DNA of 21,173 bases from Opitutia bacterium (GTDB lineage Bacteria; Verrucomicrobiota; Verrucomicrobiia; Opitutales; UBA953), in assembly GCA_947378905.1 (NCBI GenBank), contig CANCLV010000015.1, forward strand, positions 1 to 21,173, in the 5' to 3' direction. The notes beneath the pieces were generated by a model. The model had not been told where the DNA came from. It searched no databases and saw only the letters and a program-made list of their open reading frames with translations. The translations under genes were made by a program, and so were the position numbers. Positions 6,580 to 14,487 of this stretch are shown piece by piece; the stretch's first letter is position 1, and the number at the start of each line of letters is the position of its first letter.

Positions 6580-7179
6580 ATGGCACGAAAATCTTCGCGC
6601 GCGCTTTGGACAGCTCACCTTAAAGGTGGTGCGCGCGTATCTTCGTCGGTCAGCAAAACAACCCGCACAAAAAAAGTGGTGGAGAGAAATTCTCAACGTG
6701 GCGTTCGTGGCATCATTCTCGGTATTGATCCATCCCTCCGTGGAACTGGCTTGGCCGTCATTGATTCCCGAACCGAGCCCTATCAATTATTGGCAAGCAC
6801 CACGGTGAAGCTCGCCCCTAAATACAGTGCCATCGAATGCCTAGGAAAGATTGCGGAAGCCGTCGAAGGTATGACGTTAAAATTTAAAATAGATCAAGCA
6901 GCGATAGAAGAAACGATTTACGTGCAAAATTTTCGGACCGCCCAAGCGATGGGTGCATCGCGTGGGGCTGCCTTAAGCATCCTGGCTCGACTCAATATTG
7001 AGGTCAAAGAATACGCCCCTAAACGTATCAAGTTAGCCGTCACCGGGCACGGAGGTGCGAGCAAAGAACAGGTCGGAAAAATGATTAAGTCTATTTTGAA
7101 CCTTAGCAGTGAGTTGGCCTTAGACGAATCGGACGCTGCGGCGATTGCCCTTTGTCACGCCTTTACGGCTCGCGGATAA
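6580..7179 (+). CDS. ruvC: Crossover junction endodeoxyribonuclease RuvC
   Basis: RuvC is the dimeric resolvase that cuts Holliday junctions in recombination, working with RuvAB. The catalytic acids are all present: Asp50 in LGIDPSLRGTG, Glu110/111 in AAIEETI, and Asp182 and Asp185 in LDESDAAAIALCH, which match E. coli Asp7, Glu66, Asp138 and Asp141 in order and context. FRTAQAMGASRGAAL (118-132) is also typical. The ATG at 6580 gives 199 residues with about 43 extra, Arg/Lys/Ser-rich residues before the usual start; in-frame GTG codons at 6676 and 6679 would give a standard-length protein, but neither has a clear ribosome binding site. No ruvA or ruvB is beside it. Its stop is directly followed, with no gap, by the stop of the convergent fusion gene. 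Confidence 0.9.
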   Translation: MARKSSRALWTAHLKGGARVSSSVSKTTRTKKVVERNSQRGVRGIILGIDPSLRGTGLAVIDSRTEPYQLLASTTVKLAPKYSAIECLGKIAEAVEGMTLKFKIDQAAIEETIYVQNFRTAQAMGASRGAALSILARLNIEVKEYAPKRIKLAVTGHGGASKEQVGKMIKSILNLSSELALDESDAAAIALCHAFTARG

Positions 7180-9789
7180 TTACTCTTCGCTCACGACAAA
7201 ATTATCGGAGCGCCCATTGGCCTGACTCCAACGCGCCATTAATTCATCGAGACGGACGGGGCGGACATTTTGTTTAAGATTATAAGCTCCTGCATCTAAG
7301 CACACTTTAAGCTGCTGCCAGACTTGCGCGTAGGATCGACTAAAGCGCAGAGACTCGTCGCGAACCAGGCTCGAAACGTGGCAACACCCGCCTACTCCAG
7401 TCATCACAAATCGACCCGCCTTCAATTCTTCTTCGCTCGAGGCACGTAAATCAAATCGTGCATAGTGTAAGGCCGGAAAACGTTTTGACAATGTGGTCAC
7501 AGCTTGAACTAAAGCCGTTGTATTTAAATCGGGGCGATGTAAACAGCGAGCACCGTGTCCGTAACTACCGGAAAGGTTTAAGATAACTTTTTGTCCGGCG
7601 GGAATGACTTTATTTAAATCGCGAGCGTGACACTGAATAAATAATTCGGCACGTGATACGGCAAACTCATCGAGCCAAATTAATTCTTCTAAAGTTTGCT
7701 CTCCATCGCCCCTCACCACGACATCATTTTTTTGTACAATGGCCATGATATGTCCGTCGTCGTGTCCTGGATTTCTACGCCAGACGACTTCAAATTCTAA
7801 ACCACTGATAAATTTCTGAAGAATAAAATCTTCCTTAGCGCCGCCTACCCAGCGATTAAGCTGTTCATCATTTTTAATATAGCGAAGACCGGCACCGTCC
7901 TCCGAAACCTCGGGCTTGAAGACTAATGGATATCCATGACAAACCGCGAAGGCTTGGGCTTCTTTCAGACGTTCTTCGACCTTATCTTCCATGGATAAAC
8001 CGATATGAGGGCAGCAACGTGAATCGCGCTGAAAGGGTCTTAAAAGCAACGATTTAGCATCACCGATAAATCCACCAATGCGGCCAAAGGAAGGGTTAGC
8101 GGAAGCAAATGCCGTGAGACTGTGATGCCTTAAAGTTAAGAAAATAATCCCGATACGGATCGGAAAATAAACAATCCAATTGGGCCATAGCGAAGGCTGC
8201 AGGAAGCCGCGCACCTTCATCACGATTTGACGACGACCACGCCAAGTAAGTGAAGGCACCACCCAGTGAGTTAAAAGATGCAACGAAACCAACACTCCCA
8301 CAATAATCCAAATCGCATTGCTCTTAAAGTTGTGCAACAAGCGCATACCATCATCGCCGAACTTATAACCAAGCCAGATAAGTGGCGGGGTCCAAATCAG
8401 CGCAGCTACCATAAGAAGTAAACCTAGGCGTGCTAAATTTAACTTCATGATGCCTGCAGTAATAAATGTGGGCAATCGGCTCGCAGGAACAAATCGCGAA
8501 CTGACGACAACTAACATTCCCTTCGGTGTTGAGAACCATCCTGCCCACTGATTAACTTTATGTTCTTTAATAATCCATTTGAACGGGGCGCGAGTAATGG
8601 CCTGCCGACCGAATACACGTCCGACCATATAGAGAGTCATATCTCCAATAAAAATCCCGACAAAACAGGCCAAGGTCGCGGACCAGAAATCAAGAATCCC
8701 AACAGCCACCATAAGGCCTGACGCCAAACAGGTGGGGTCTTCCGCAACAAATGTACAAAGGACTATAAAGGCCAGTAACATCCAATAATGAAGGCCTTTG
8801 GCATAAGGAATCGGTGGATTAGATTCCGACGGGGGTGAACCTAATGGGGGTAGATTCGTGGTAAAATCTACAACCTCTCCGATGACTAAATCCTTTTGTT
8901 CAAAGACTATATCGCGGCCACCGTGATAGATTTTTAAACGAGTGTTAGGTAATAATTGTTTTGTATAATTAGCCGCATCAACAGGCGTGAGTAAATCGGC
9001 ATCACCGTGAATGATCATTAGAGGACGGTGCAGCTGTAGGAGTAATTTTTTATTGTCGGATAAATCCGTATCAAAAACTGTCTTGGCGTAATCACGATCC
9101 CAAGGAAGTAAATCCGCGGCACCAAAATTAGGAGTGAGTCGAGCTACGCCCCAGCAGAATGCACCCTGGAATCCATAGACGATTTTATTGACGAGCGGGT
9201 TGCCAAGTAATTCGAAGGCTTGCACACCAGGAGCGGAAAGGAGCGTAACGGATTCCACTCTATCGTGATGAGCATTAGTTAATTCTAGTGCAGCTACACC
9301 GCCCAGTCCTTGTCCCAATAAATGATATTTCTTAATTCCCTTTTGTTCGAGGAGTGCCGCAATCACTTCCGCATTAGCTTCCATGGAGTGACTCGGAACG
9401 TTTCCATAAGAAGAGGCAAAGCCAGGCAGATAAGGCTCAACAACGGCGACTTTTCCTGACTTAGCGAGGTCCGCACAAAATTGATTTCCGCGGCTATCCC
9501 ATGGCACTCGGTGGATAAAAACTAAAACGGGCTTATCTCCCGGGTTATTATTCTGATCGAATCCGTAAAAATTGGCGTGAATCGGAATTTGCTTTTCAGT
9601 CGGAATGACTCGGTCGTCCTTATAGTCGAAAGCTGGAACCATAATCGGGTTCTGACTGGATCGCTTTTCGACCGAACTAAAAATAGGGAAAGTATTCGAG
9701 AGAATGACCAAAACCAAGTAGGTCACAGCAATCCACCATTTGAGGGGCACTCGGCGAAGATTTGCCTTACTTTGGTCAAAAGCCTGCAT
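7180..9789 (-). CDS. Membrane fusion: alpha/beta-hydrolase fold + DedA/VTT + ATP-grasp, with degenerate active sites
   Basis: An 869-residue product with three modules. After an N-terminal membrane segment (17-34), residues 85-310 form an alpha/beta-hydrolase fold (VLVFIHR strand, LLGQGLGGVAALEL elbow at 157-170, LMIIHGDADLLTP at 257-269). The elbow reads G-Q-G-L-G, so the nucleophile Ser is Gly161; the usual GGH is GGR, so the catalytic His is Arg292; Asp265 remains. Residues 335-555 are a multi-pass DedA/VTT domain with Glu350 (FVAEDPT) and SRFVPASRLPTFITAG (431-446). Residues 600-845 are an ATP-grasp domain with Lys625 in FKPEVSEDGAG, QKFISGLEFEV (658-668) and RFDLR (778-782), but the metal motif normally E-x-N is T-G-V (797-799). 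It may bind lipid or ATP rather than catalyse. DedA proteins move lipids across membranes, so an envelope role is inferred. It abuts ruvC and is divergent from apaG. Confidence 0.8.
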   Translation of the reverse strand: MQAFDQSKANLRRVPLKWWIAVTYLVLVILSNTFPIFSSVEKRSSQNPIMVPAFDYKDDRVIPTEKQIPIHANFYGFDQNNNPGDKPVLVFIHRVPWDSRGNQFCADLAKSGKVAVVEPYLPGFASSYGNVPSHSMEANAEVIAALLEQKGIKKYHLLGQGLGGVAALELTNAHHDRVESVTLLSAPGVQAFELLGNPLVNKIVYGFQGAFCWGVARLTPNFGAADLLPWDRDYAKTVFDTDLSDNKKLLLQLHRPLMIIHGDADLLTPVDAANYTKQLLPNTRLKIYHGGRDIVFEQKDLVIGEVVDFTTNLPPLGSPPSESNPPIPYAKGLHYWMLLAFIVLCTFVAEDPTCLASGLMVAVGILDFWSATLACFVGIFIGDMTLYMVGRVFGRQAITRAPFKWIIKEHKVNQWAGWFSTPKGMLVVVSSRFVPASRLPTFITAGIMKLNLARLGLLLMVAALIWTPPLIWLGYKFGDDGMRLLHNFKSNAIWIIVGVLVSLHLLTHWVVPSLTWRGRRQIVMKVRGFLQPSLWPNWIVYFPIRIGIIFLTLRHHSLTAFASANPSFGRIGGFIGDAKSLLLRPFQRDSRCCPHIGLSMEDKVEERLKEAQAFAVCHGYPLVFKPEVSEDGAGLRYIKNDEQLNRWVGGAKEDFILQKFISGLEFEVVWRRNPGHDDGHIMAIVQKNDVVVRGDGEQTLEELIWLDEFAVSRAELFIQCHARDLNKVIPAGQKVILNLSGSYGHGARCLHRPDLNTTALVQAVTTLSKRFPALHYARFDLRASSEEELKAGRFVMTGVGGCCHVSSLVRDESLRFSRSYAQVWQQLKVCLDAGAYNLKQNVRPVRLDELMARWSQANGRSDNFVVSEE

Positions 9790-9873
9790 TGCTTTTATTC
9801 AACCCACCCGAGCACTGGGTGCAAGGAGGGAAGATATTTATTAGTTAATTGGAGAAATTTATGGCTTCCTTTA

Positions 9874-10290
9874 ATGGTCTTAAACCTCTTGTCTTTGGCT
9901 GTGGAAGCCTCCGCCAAGGAACTACCCGGCCTAAGGGTGACCATCGATAAGTTGGTTCACCATCGCGACCCCAACTTTCCACCCGAAACGCCTCACGCCT
10001 TCGTTTACTTTCTTACCATTAATAATATTTCATCACATACCGTAAAATTCTTCGGACGTAAATGGATTATCCGCCATCGAGATGGTTCAACGGAAGTGAT
10101 TCAAGGCGACGGCATCGTCGGCCAAACTCCCACCATCCCACCAGGCGAACAGTTTTCTTATAATAGTTATCACCTCACGGGCGAAGCCGTTACCGCTGAA
10201 GGCGCGTTTCACGGTGAAACCGAAGATGGTCAGCGCGTATTTGTCCGTATCCCTTCTTTTGAAATGATTCCACCCTCTTCTAATACTTAA
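9874..10290 (+). CDS. apaG: ApaG-domain protein with hydrophobic N-terminus, start uncertain
   Basis: ApaG (DUF525) is a small all-beta domain of unclear function in bacteria, also found fused to F-box proteins in animals. The core runs LRVTIDKLVHHRDPNFPPE, AFVYFLTINNISSHTVKFFGRKWIIRHRDGSTEVIQGDGIVGQTPTIPPGE and FSYNSYHL with the typical AEGAFHG strand. From the ATG at 9874 the product is 138 residues and starts with MVLNLLSLAVEASAKE, which looks like the end of a signal peptide (ASA before KE). The in-frame codons just upstream extend this to NWRNLWLPLMVLNLL, but they contain no ATG, GTG or TTG. A GTG at 9901 would give a normal cytosolic ApaG of 129 residues. The best ribosome site (GGAG at 9851) serves an out-of-frame ATG at 9861. 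Its stop overlaps the beta-CASP start by one base. Confidence 0.75.
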   Translation: MVLNLLSLAVEASAKELPGLRVTIDKLVHHRDPNFPPETPHAFVYFLTINNISSHTVKFFGRKWIIRHRDGSTEVIQGDGIVGQTPTIPPGEQFSYNSYHLTGEAVTAEGAFHGETEDGQRVFVRIPSFEMIPPSSNT

Positions 10291-11648
10291 TGAGAATTAC
10301 AGATTTAAATTCCGGTCGCGAAATTGGCGCCAATTGCATGCTCGCTGAATTTGGAGGACTCCGCTTCGTCATCGATTGTGGAATGCACCCGAAGCATGCA
10401 GGCAAACAGGCCCTCCCTCGTTTGGATCTTATTCCTGGAACAGTGGACGGCGTGATTCTCACTCACTGCCACTTAGATCACTTGGGCTCACTGCCACTGT
10501 TAGTCCGCCAACACCCTGGCACTCGCGTTTTTACGTCGGCCGCATCATCACTTTTTGCCCGAAGATTACTGGCTAATTCCGTTCAAGTGATGAAAAGACA
10601 GCGCGAAGAAACCGGCAATGTAGACCTACCTCTTTACGTTGAACAAGATATCGAACGCGTCGAAAATGCACTCACCGCAGTACCCATCGCCAACCCCAGA
10701 AAAATTGGGCAAGGTGGCGAAGAAATCACTCTCACTTTTCACCTCGCTGGACACGTGGCTGGTGCCGTTGGTCTCATGATTGAGCATCGCAAAAAACGTC
10801 ACTTCTTTACCGGCGATGTTCACTTTCAAGCCCAACGCACCGTGGGTGGCGCCCAGTTCCCACGTCAACCCGTAGACACCTTAGTGATGGAATGCACGCG
10901 CGGAGCCACCACCACAATCCCTGACATTTCCCGTGGCAAAGAAGAAGCGCGTTTAATTAAAGCTATCAATCGGGTCGTCGATAACGGCGGTTCCGTTCTC
11001 CTACCAGCATTTGCTTTTGGTCGCATGCAGGAAATATTAAAATTATTAGATGAGAGTGCCGCAGACGGAAATTTAGTTGATGTCCCAATTTACTGTTCCG
11101 GCTTGGGCATGGATCTTTGTGGCTACCTCGAAGAAGCGAGTAAGAAAACCAAACAGGTAAATTTTAGTCAGAAAGTTTTACGTGAACTCGGCGTTCAATC
11201 CTTATCACGTCGCTACGTACAACCTGGTAAGAATTTACCCGTCCAAGGAATTTACGTTCTCTCGAGTGGCATGTTAGTGGAAAACACTCCCGCTTGGCGC
11301 ATCGCCGCTAATATTCTAGATACTAAGGAAAACGCGGTATTCTTCGTGGGTTATTGCGATCCCGACACCCCAGGGGGCGAATTGATTGGCATGAAATCGG
11401 GCGGTGAATTTAAATTTAAAGGCCTTGATCATACTTCTATTTTAAGAGCTGAGGTCGAACGGTTTCACTTAAGTGGCCATGCCGACCGAGAAGAGTTAAT
11501 TGATTTTGCAAAATCGGTTAGTCCCAAAGATATTATTCTCACCCACGGCGATCCCCCCGCTCGAGCTTGGATGAAAGAGACTCTGACCAAATTATTACCC
11601 AGCACACGGATCCACGATCCCGAGCCTGGCGTAGCGATTGATCTGTGA
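10290..11648 (+). CDS. Beta-CASP metallo-beta-lactamase-fold nuclease
   Basis: A 452-residue MBL-fold hydrolase of the beta-CASP group (CPSF-73, RNase J and YSH1-like exonucleases), expected to process RNA in the cytoplasm. Zinc ligands are visible: HCHLDH (59-64), His155 in HLAGH, Asp175 in FTGD, His397 in LSGHAD and His419 in THGD. The beta-CASP insert lies around 205-385 with GSVLLPAFAFGRMQEIL (234-250), SSGMLVENTPA (325-335) and VGYCDPDTPGG (353-363), and the C-terminal RMMBL segment begins at 390. The usual E-S-T-Y-G of the family is ECTRG (201-205), so the Tyr is replaced by Arg. Length and single-domain layout fit the bacterial CPSF73-like proteins rather than RNase J (about 550 residues). 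It sits in the middle of a tightly overlapping operon with apaG and an amidase. Confidence 0.88.
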   Translation: MRITDLNSGREIGANCMLAEFGGLRFVIDCGMHPKHAGKQALPRLDLIPGTVDGVILTHCHLDHLGSLPLLVRQHPGTRVFTSAASSLFARRLLANSVQVMKRQREETGNVDLPLYVEQDIERVENALTAVPIANPRKIGQGGEEITLTFHLAGHVAGAVGLMIEHRKKRHFFTGDVHFQAQRTVGGAQFPRQPVDTLVMECTRGATTTIPDISRGKEEARLIKAINRVVDNGGSVLLPAFAFGRMQEILKLLDESAADGNLVDVPIYCSGLGMDLCGYLEEASKKTKQVNFSQKVLRELGVQSLSRRYVQPGKNLPVQGIYVLSSGMLVENTPAWRIAANILDTKENAVFFVGYCDPDTPGGELIGMKSGGEFKFKGLDHTSILRAEVERFHLSGHADREELIDFAKSVSPKDIILTHGDPPARAWMKETLTKLLPSTRIHDPEPGVAIDL

Positions 11649-12922
11649 GCACCAAACTAGAAACTATTTCTGATTGGCGTGATTATTTTCTCACGCGCGG
11701 ACCTCGTATGTCCGCCGAAGCCTTCTTACTTAAGCTCGGCTCACTCACCGCCCAAGAGCAGCGTTTCGCGTTAACAGGATTACCGGATACCAAAAGTTTA
11801 ACCCAACGATTTGAAAACGCTTGGGCACAAAAAGATGACAGTCTCGGTGGCGTACCCTTCCTAACCAAAGATTTATATTTCCGAGCCGGACACCCTACCT
11901 TCGCCGGTTCCACTTTTCTGCCAGAAGAAATCGGCATTCCGCGAACTTCTTCGTCACTTCCATCAGCCTTTCAAAAAGATGCAGGAGCCGTAGAATGCGG
12001 ACGAACCCAACTCAACGAGTTTGCTTACGGTTTGAGCGGAGAAAATCCACATTATGGCGACTGCCAACATCCCACCCACCCCGAACTTCTCTCCGGTGGA
12101 TCCAGTTCGGGTTCGGCTTGGGCGGTAGCTAAAAAATTAGTGCCCTTCGCCCTCGCAACTGATACCGCAGGATCCATTCGTGTCCCCTGCGGATATTGCG
12201 GCGTGTGGGGTTTACGTCTGTCACCCGATATTAGTCCGGTTGGAGATATTTTTCCTCTTTCTCCAGGCTACGACACTCAAGGTTGGATAACACAAAATCC
12301 AGCAGATCTTATTACTGTCTCTAAAGCAGTCTTGGGTAAATCACCTAAACTCGGCAAAGGACTTTGGGTGGGCGATTTGGGTCTAGGTATGGACCCCTCC
12401 ATACTTAATACGTTAAGAAATTTTTTACGCCCTCTCGGCATTGAAGAAGATAGTTCGGCGACGGAATTACTGCGCATTAATAGCAATAAGGCCCATCAGT
12501 ATTTTCCTGTACTCGGTGGAGTAGCTGCTGCACGCGTTCACGCCGCTTGGTTAAATCAGAGAAAAAATTCTTACGACCCAGTTGTTTGGGAAAGATTAAA
12601 TCTAGCAAGCAAACGCACGGCCGATGAAGTTCGTGAAGCAGAAGTTTATCGCCTCAAGATTACCGACACCTTCCGTACACTTTTTAAACAATATGGTTTC
12701 ATTGCCCTGCCCTGCACTTTTGGTCCAGCCGTTGCTAAAGGAGATCTTACTTCACAGCATCGTGAACGCTTGCTTGCGTTAAATGCACCAGCCTCGCTGG
12801 CGGGTCTTCCTACACTCGTGGCACCCGTTAAACTAGATAACGGATTAACGGTTGGCGTGCAGTTCCTCTTCGCCGACATGACACACTTCGGATGGGAAGA
12901 ATTACTGACTGAACTGTCTTAG
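11645..12922 (+). CDS. Amidase-signature family hydrolase
   Basis: The 425-residue product has the Ser-cisSer-Lys catalytic set of the amidase-signature family: Lys75 in GGVPFLTKD, Ser153 in SGGSSSGSAWAV and Ser177 in ATDTAGSIRVP; the 24-residue gap between the two serines equals that in well-known members such as FAAH. Such enzymes hydrolyse amide bonds. The DTAGS form (rather than DTGGS) is seen in allophanate-hydrolase-like members, but the substrate cannot be read from the sequence, and the lack of GatB or GatC neighbours argues against the tRNA amidotransferase subunit GatA. The GTG start overlaps the upstream beta-CASP stop by 4 bases (GTGA), a coupling signal; a later ATG gives MSAEAFLLK. 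The stop overlaps the convergent rpoN stop by 4 bases. Confidence 0.85.
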   Translation: MSTKLETISDWRDYFLTRGPRMSAEAFLLKLGSLTAQEQRFALTGLPDTKSLTQRFENAWAQKDDSLGGVPFLTKDLYFRAGHPTFAGSTFLPEEIGIPRTSSSLPSAFQKDAGAVECGRTQLNEFAYGLSGENPHYGDCQHPTHPELLSGGSSSGSAWAVAKKLVPFALATDTAGSIRVPCGYCGVWGLRLSPDISPVGDIFPLSPGYDTQGWITQNPADLITVSKAVLGKSPKLGKGLWVGDLGLGMDPSILNTLRNFLRPLGIEEDSSATELLRINSNKAHQYFPVLGGVAAARVHAAWLNQRKNSYDPVVWERLNLASKRTADEVREAEVYRLKITDTFRTLFKQYGFIALPCTFGPAVAKGDLTSQHRERLLALNAPASLAGLPTLVAPVKLDNGLTVGVQFLFADMTHFGWEELLTELS

Positions 12923-14364
12923 AGACGCTTCTTACGTAAGTGTGCGGGTGGCTGACCTAAGCCCTCACGGTATTTAGCCACCGTACGACGGGCAATTTTA
13001 ATACCACGCTTCTTAAGTTCGGTGGTAATGGCTTCATCGGCAAGCGGAGCAGCGGGATTTTCTCGAGCTAAAATATCAGCGATAATTTCTTGAACGCCTT
13101 CTTGGGCTACTGTTCCTCCGCCTTCAGTGGAAACACCTGATGTAAAGAACCAGCGAAACTCTTTTAAACCATGGGGCGTACGCATCCATTTATTGGCCGC
13201 CGCACGACCGACGGTGGTCTCGTGCACCCCCATCTCTTTGGCGACATCCGTCATCGTCAAAGGTCGTAATTGTGAAGGACCATGTTCAAAGAAGTCGGCT
13301 TGGCGTTCTAAAATAATATGTGCCAGACGATCGACGGTGCGTTGACGTTCTTCAATCGCACCAATCAGGAATTTCCCTTGGCGCATTCTTTCTAAAATAT
13401 AATTGCGCTCTTTTTCGCTTAGCGAATTACCGGCTAACATATCTTTATAAGCGGGCACCAGGCGTAATTTAGGGACGTGGCGATCGTCTAAAGTGATTTT
13501 CCATTTTCCGTCGTCCTCTTTTTCGACAACCGCATCGGGCGTAATCACGCGGTTTTCATCTTTCTGAAAACGTCGAGCCGGCACAGTTTCCAATTTACCT
13601 AATTCTTCTAGTCCCTCGCGCACTTGATCGGGCTCTAGATTTAAAAGACGTCCACACTCTTCGAGCCTACGTGCCATCAATGGCTCCCAGCAATCTGCTA
13701 CTAATTTGGCAGCATAAGATAGACCACGACGGCGGTGACGGAGTTGAGCCAGGAAACATTCCCGTAAATCCCGCGCCCCAATTCCAATCGGATCAAAACC
13801 CAACAACAAGGTATGTGCTGCAACGACCGCTTCGTAGCTTTGACCAGAACGCAGGGCGATGTTCGAGAGATCCTCATCTAAGAATCCACGATCGTCGAGT
13901 GAGAGAATTAAAAGTTTAAGCGCCTCTTGAATTTCTGGATCATCTGATGCCGTCCGCGATTGTTCTAAAAGATGTTCGGACAGTGATGATTCCGCGGTAA
14001 CCGATTCAAACATGTGTTGGCGACGCTCTTCATCTTCTTGGGAATAGCCCTGTGAGCGCACCTCTTCGTAATAACTTTCGTCCCAATCGTCCTTCATCCG
14101 TCGTAAAGCGTCAAAATCGTCATCACCCAATTTAAGTTCACGGGGGGCGTCATCATCACCCTCTGCCTCTACGGCGGATGGTGAGGTTTCGGTACCTGCT
14201 GGCTCCACTTCTTCGATTAAAGGATTAGCGGCTAATTCGTCTGAGATTTCCCTCAATAATTCAGCAGCTGGCACTTGTAAAATTCTCAAAGACTGGCGCA
14301 ACTGCGGAGTCAGAATTAGACCCTGCACCTGTTTCTGAGATTGGTTTATGCCATGATTGGCCAT
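12919..14364 (-). CDS. rpoN: RNA polymerase sigma-54 factor RpoN
   Basis: Sigma-54 directs RNA polymerase to -24/-12 promoters that open only with an AAA+ activator. The 481-residue product has the three regions in order: region I (SQKQVQGLILTPQLRQSLRILQ, about 8-30, then ELAANPLIEE), an acidic region II, and the core-binding and DNA-binding part with SDDPEIQEALKLLILSLDDRGFL, the helix-turn-helix MTDVAKEMGVHETTVGRA, TPHGLKEFRWFFTSGV, and the RpoN box ARRTVAKYRE at 458-467. I chose the ATG at 14364 over the upstream in-frame ATG at 14418 because family members begin just before region I and AGGA lies 9 bases upstream. The upstream ATG would add 18 unlikely residues. The gene is convergent with the amidase operon and divergent from the GYF gene. 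No activator or clear -24/-12 site was found in the window. Confidence 0.94.
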   Translation of the reverse strand: MANHGINQSQKQVQGLILTPQLRQSLRILQVPAAELLREISDELAANPLIEEVEPAGTETSPSAVEAEGDDDAPRELKLGDDDFDALRRMKDDWDESYYEEVRSQGYSQEDEERRQHMFESVTAESSLSEHLLEQSRTASDDPEIQEALKLLILSLDDRGFLDEDLSNIALRSGQSYEAVVAAHTLLLGFDPIGIGARDLRECFLAQLRHRRRGLSYAAKLVADCWEPLMARRLEECGRLLNLEPDQVREGLEELGKLETVPARRFQKDENRVITPDAVVEKEDDGKWKITLDDRHVPKLRLVPAYKDMLAGNSLSEKERNYILERMRQGKFLIGAIEERQRTVDRLAHIILERQADFFEHGPSQLRPLTMTDVAKEMGVHETTVGRAAANKWMRTPHGLKEFRWFFTSGVSTEGGGTVAQEGVQEIIADILARENPAAPLADEAITTELKKRGIKIARRTVAKYREGLGQPPAHLRKKRL

Positions 14365-14373
14365 GGTCAAAAG

Positions 14374-14377
14374 TCCT
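14374..14377 (-). promoter_or_regulatory. Ribosome binding site supporting the rpoN start
   Basis: On the minus strand AGGA lies 9 bases before the ATG at 14364. It is one of the few Shine-Dalgarno-like sites in the window and favours this start over the upstream ATG at 14418. Confidence 0.5.
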
Positions 14378-14487
14378 AAGGGGTTATGAGCGAATTTGCA
14401 AAGACGAAGCGTCGCCAATCGGCTTGCCTAAGCGAACCCCACTGCCAACCTTGGCTAGACCTTTATTTTTCAGCTTCTACGCACCCT

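Noticed and set aside
7390..7410. Frameshift as the cause of the altered ATP-grasp motif
   Set aside because: The frame continues smoothly on both sides with family-like sequence (RFDLR before, RPVRLDEL after), so substitution is more likely than a shift.
9577..9873. In-frame upstream extension of the apaG frame back to 9577
   Set aside because: It would overlap the divergent fusion gene by over 200 bases and the translation has no ApaG-like or other domain. Only the hydrophobic part near 9841 is of interest.
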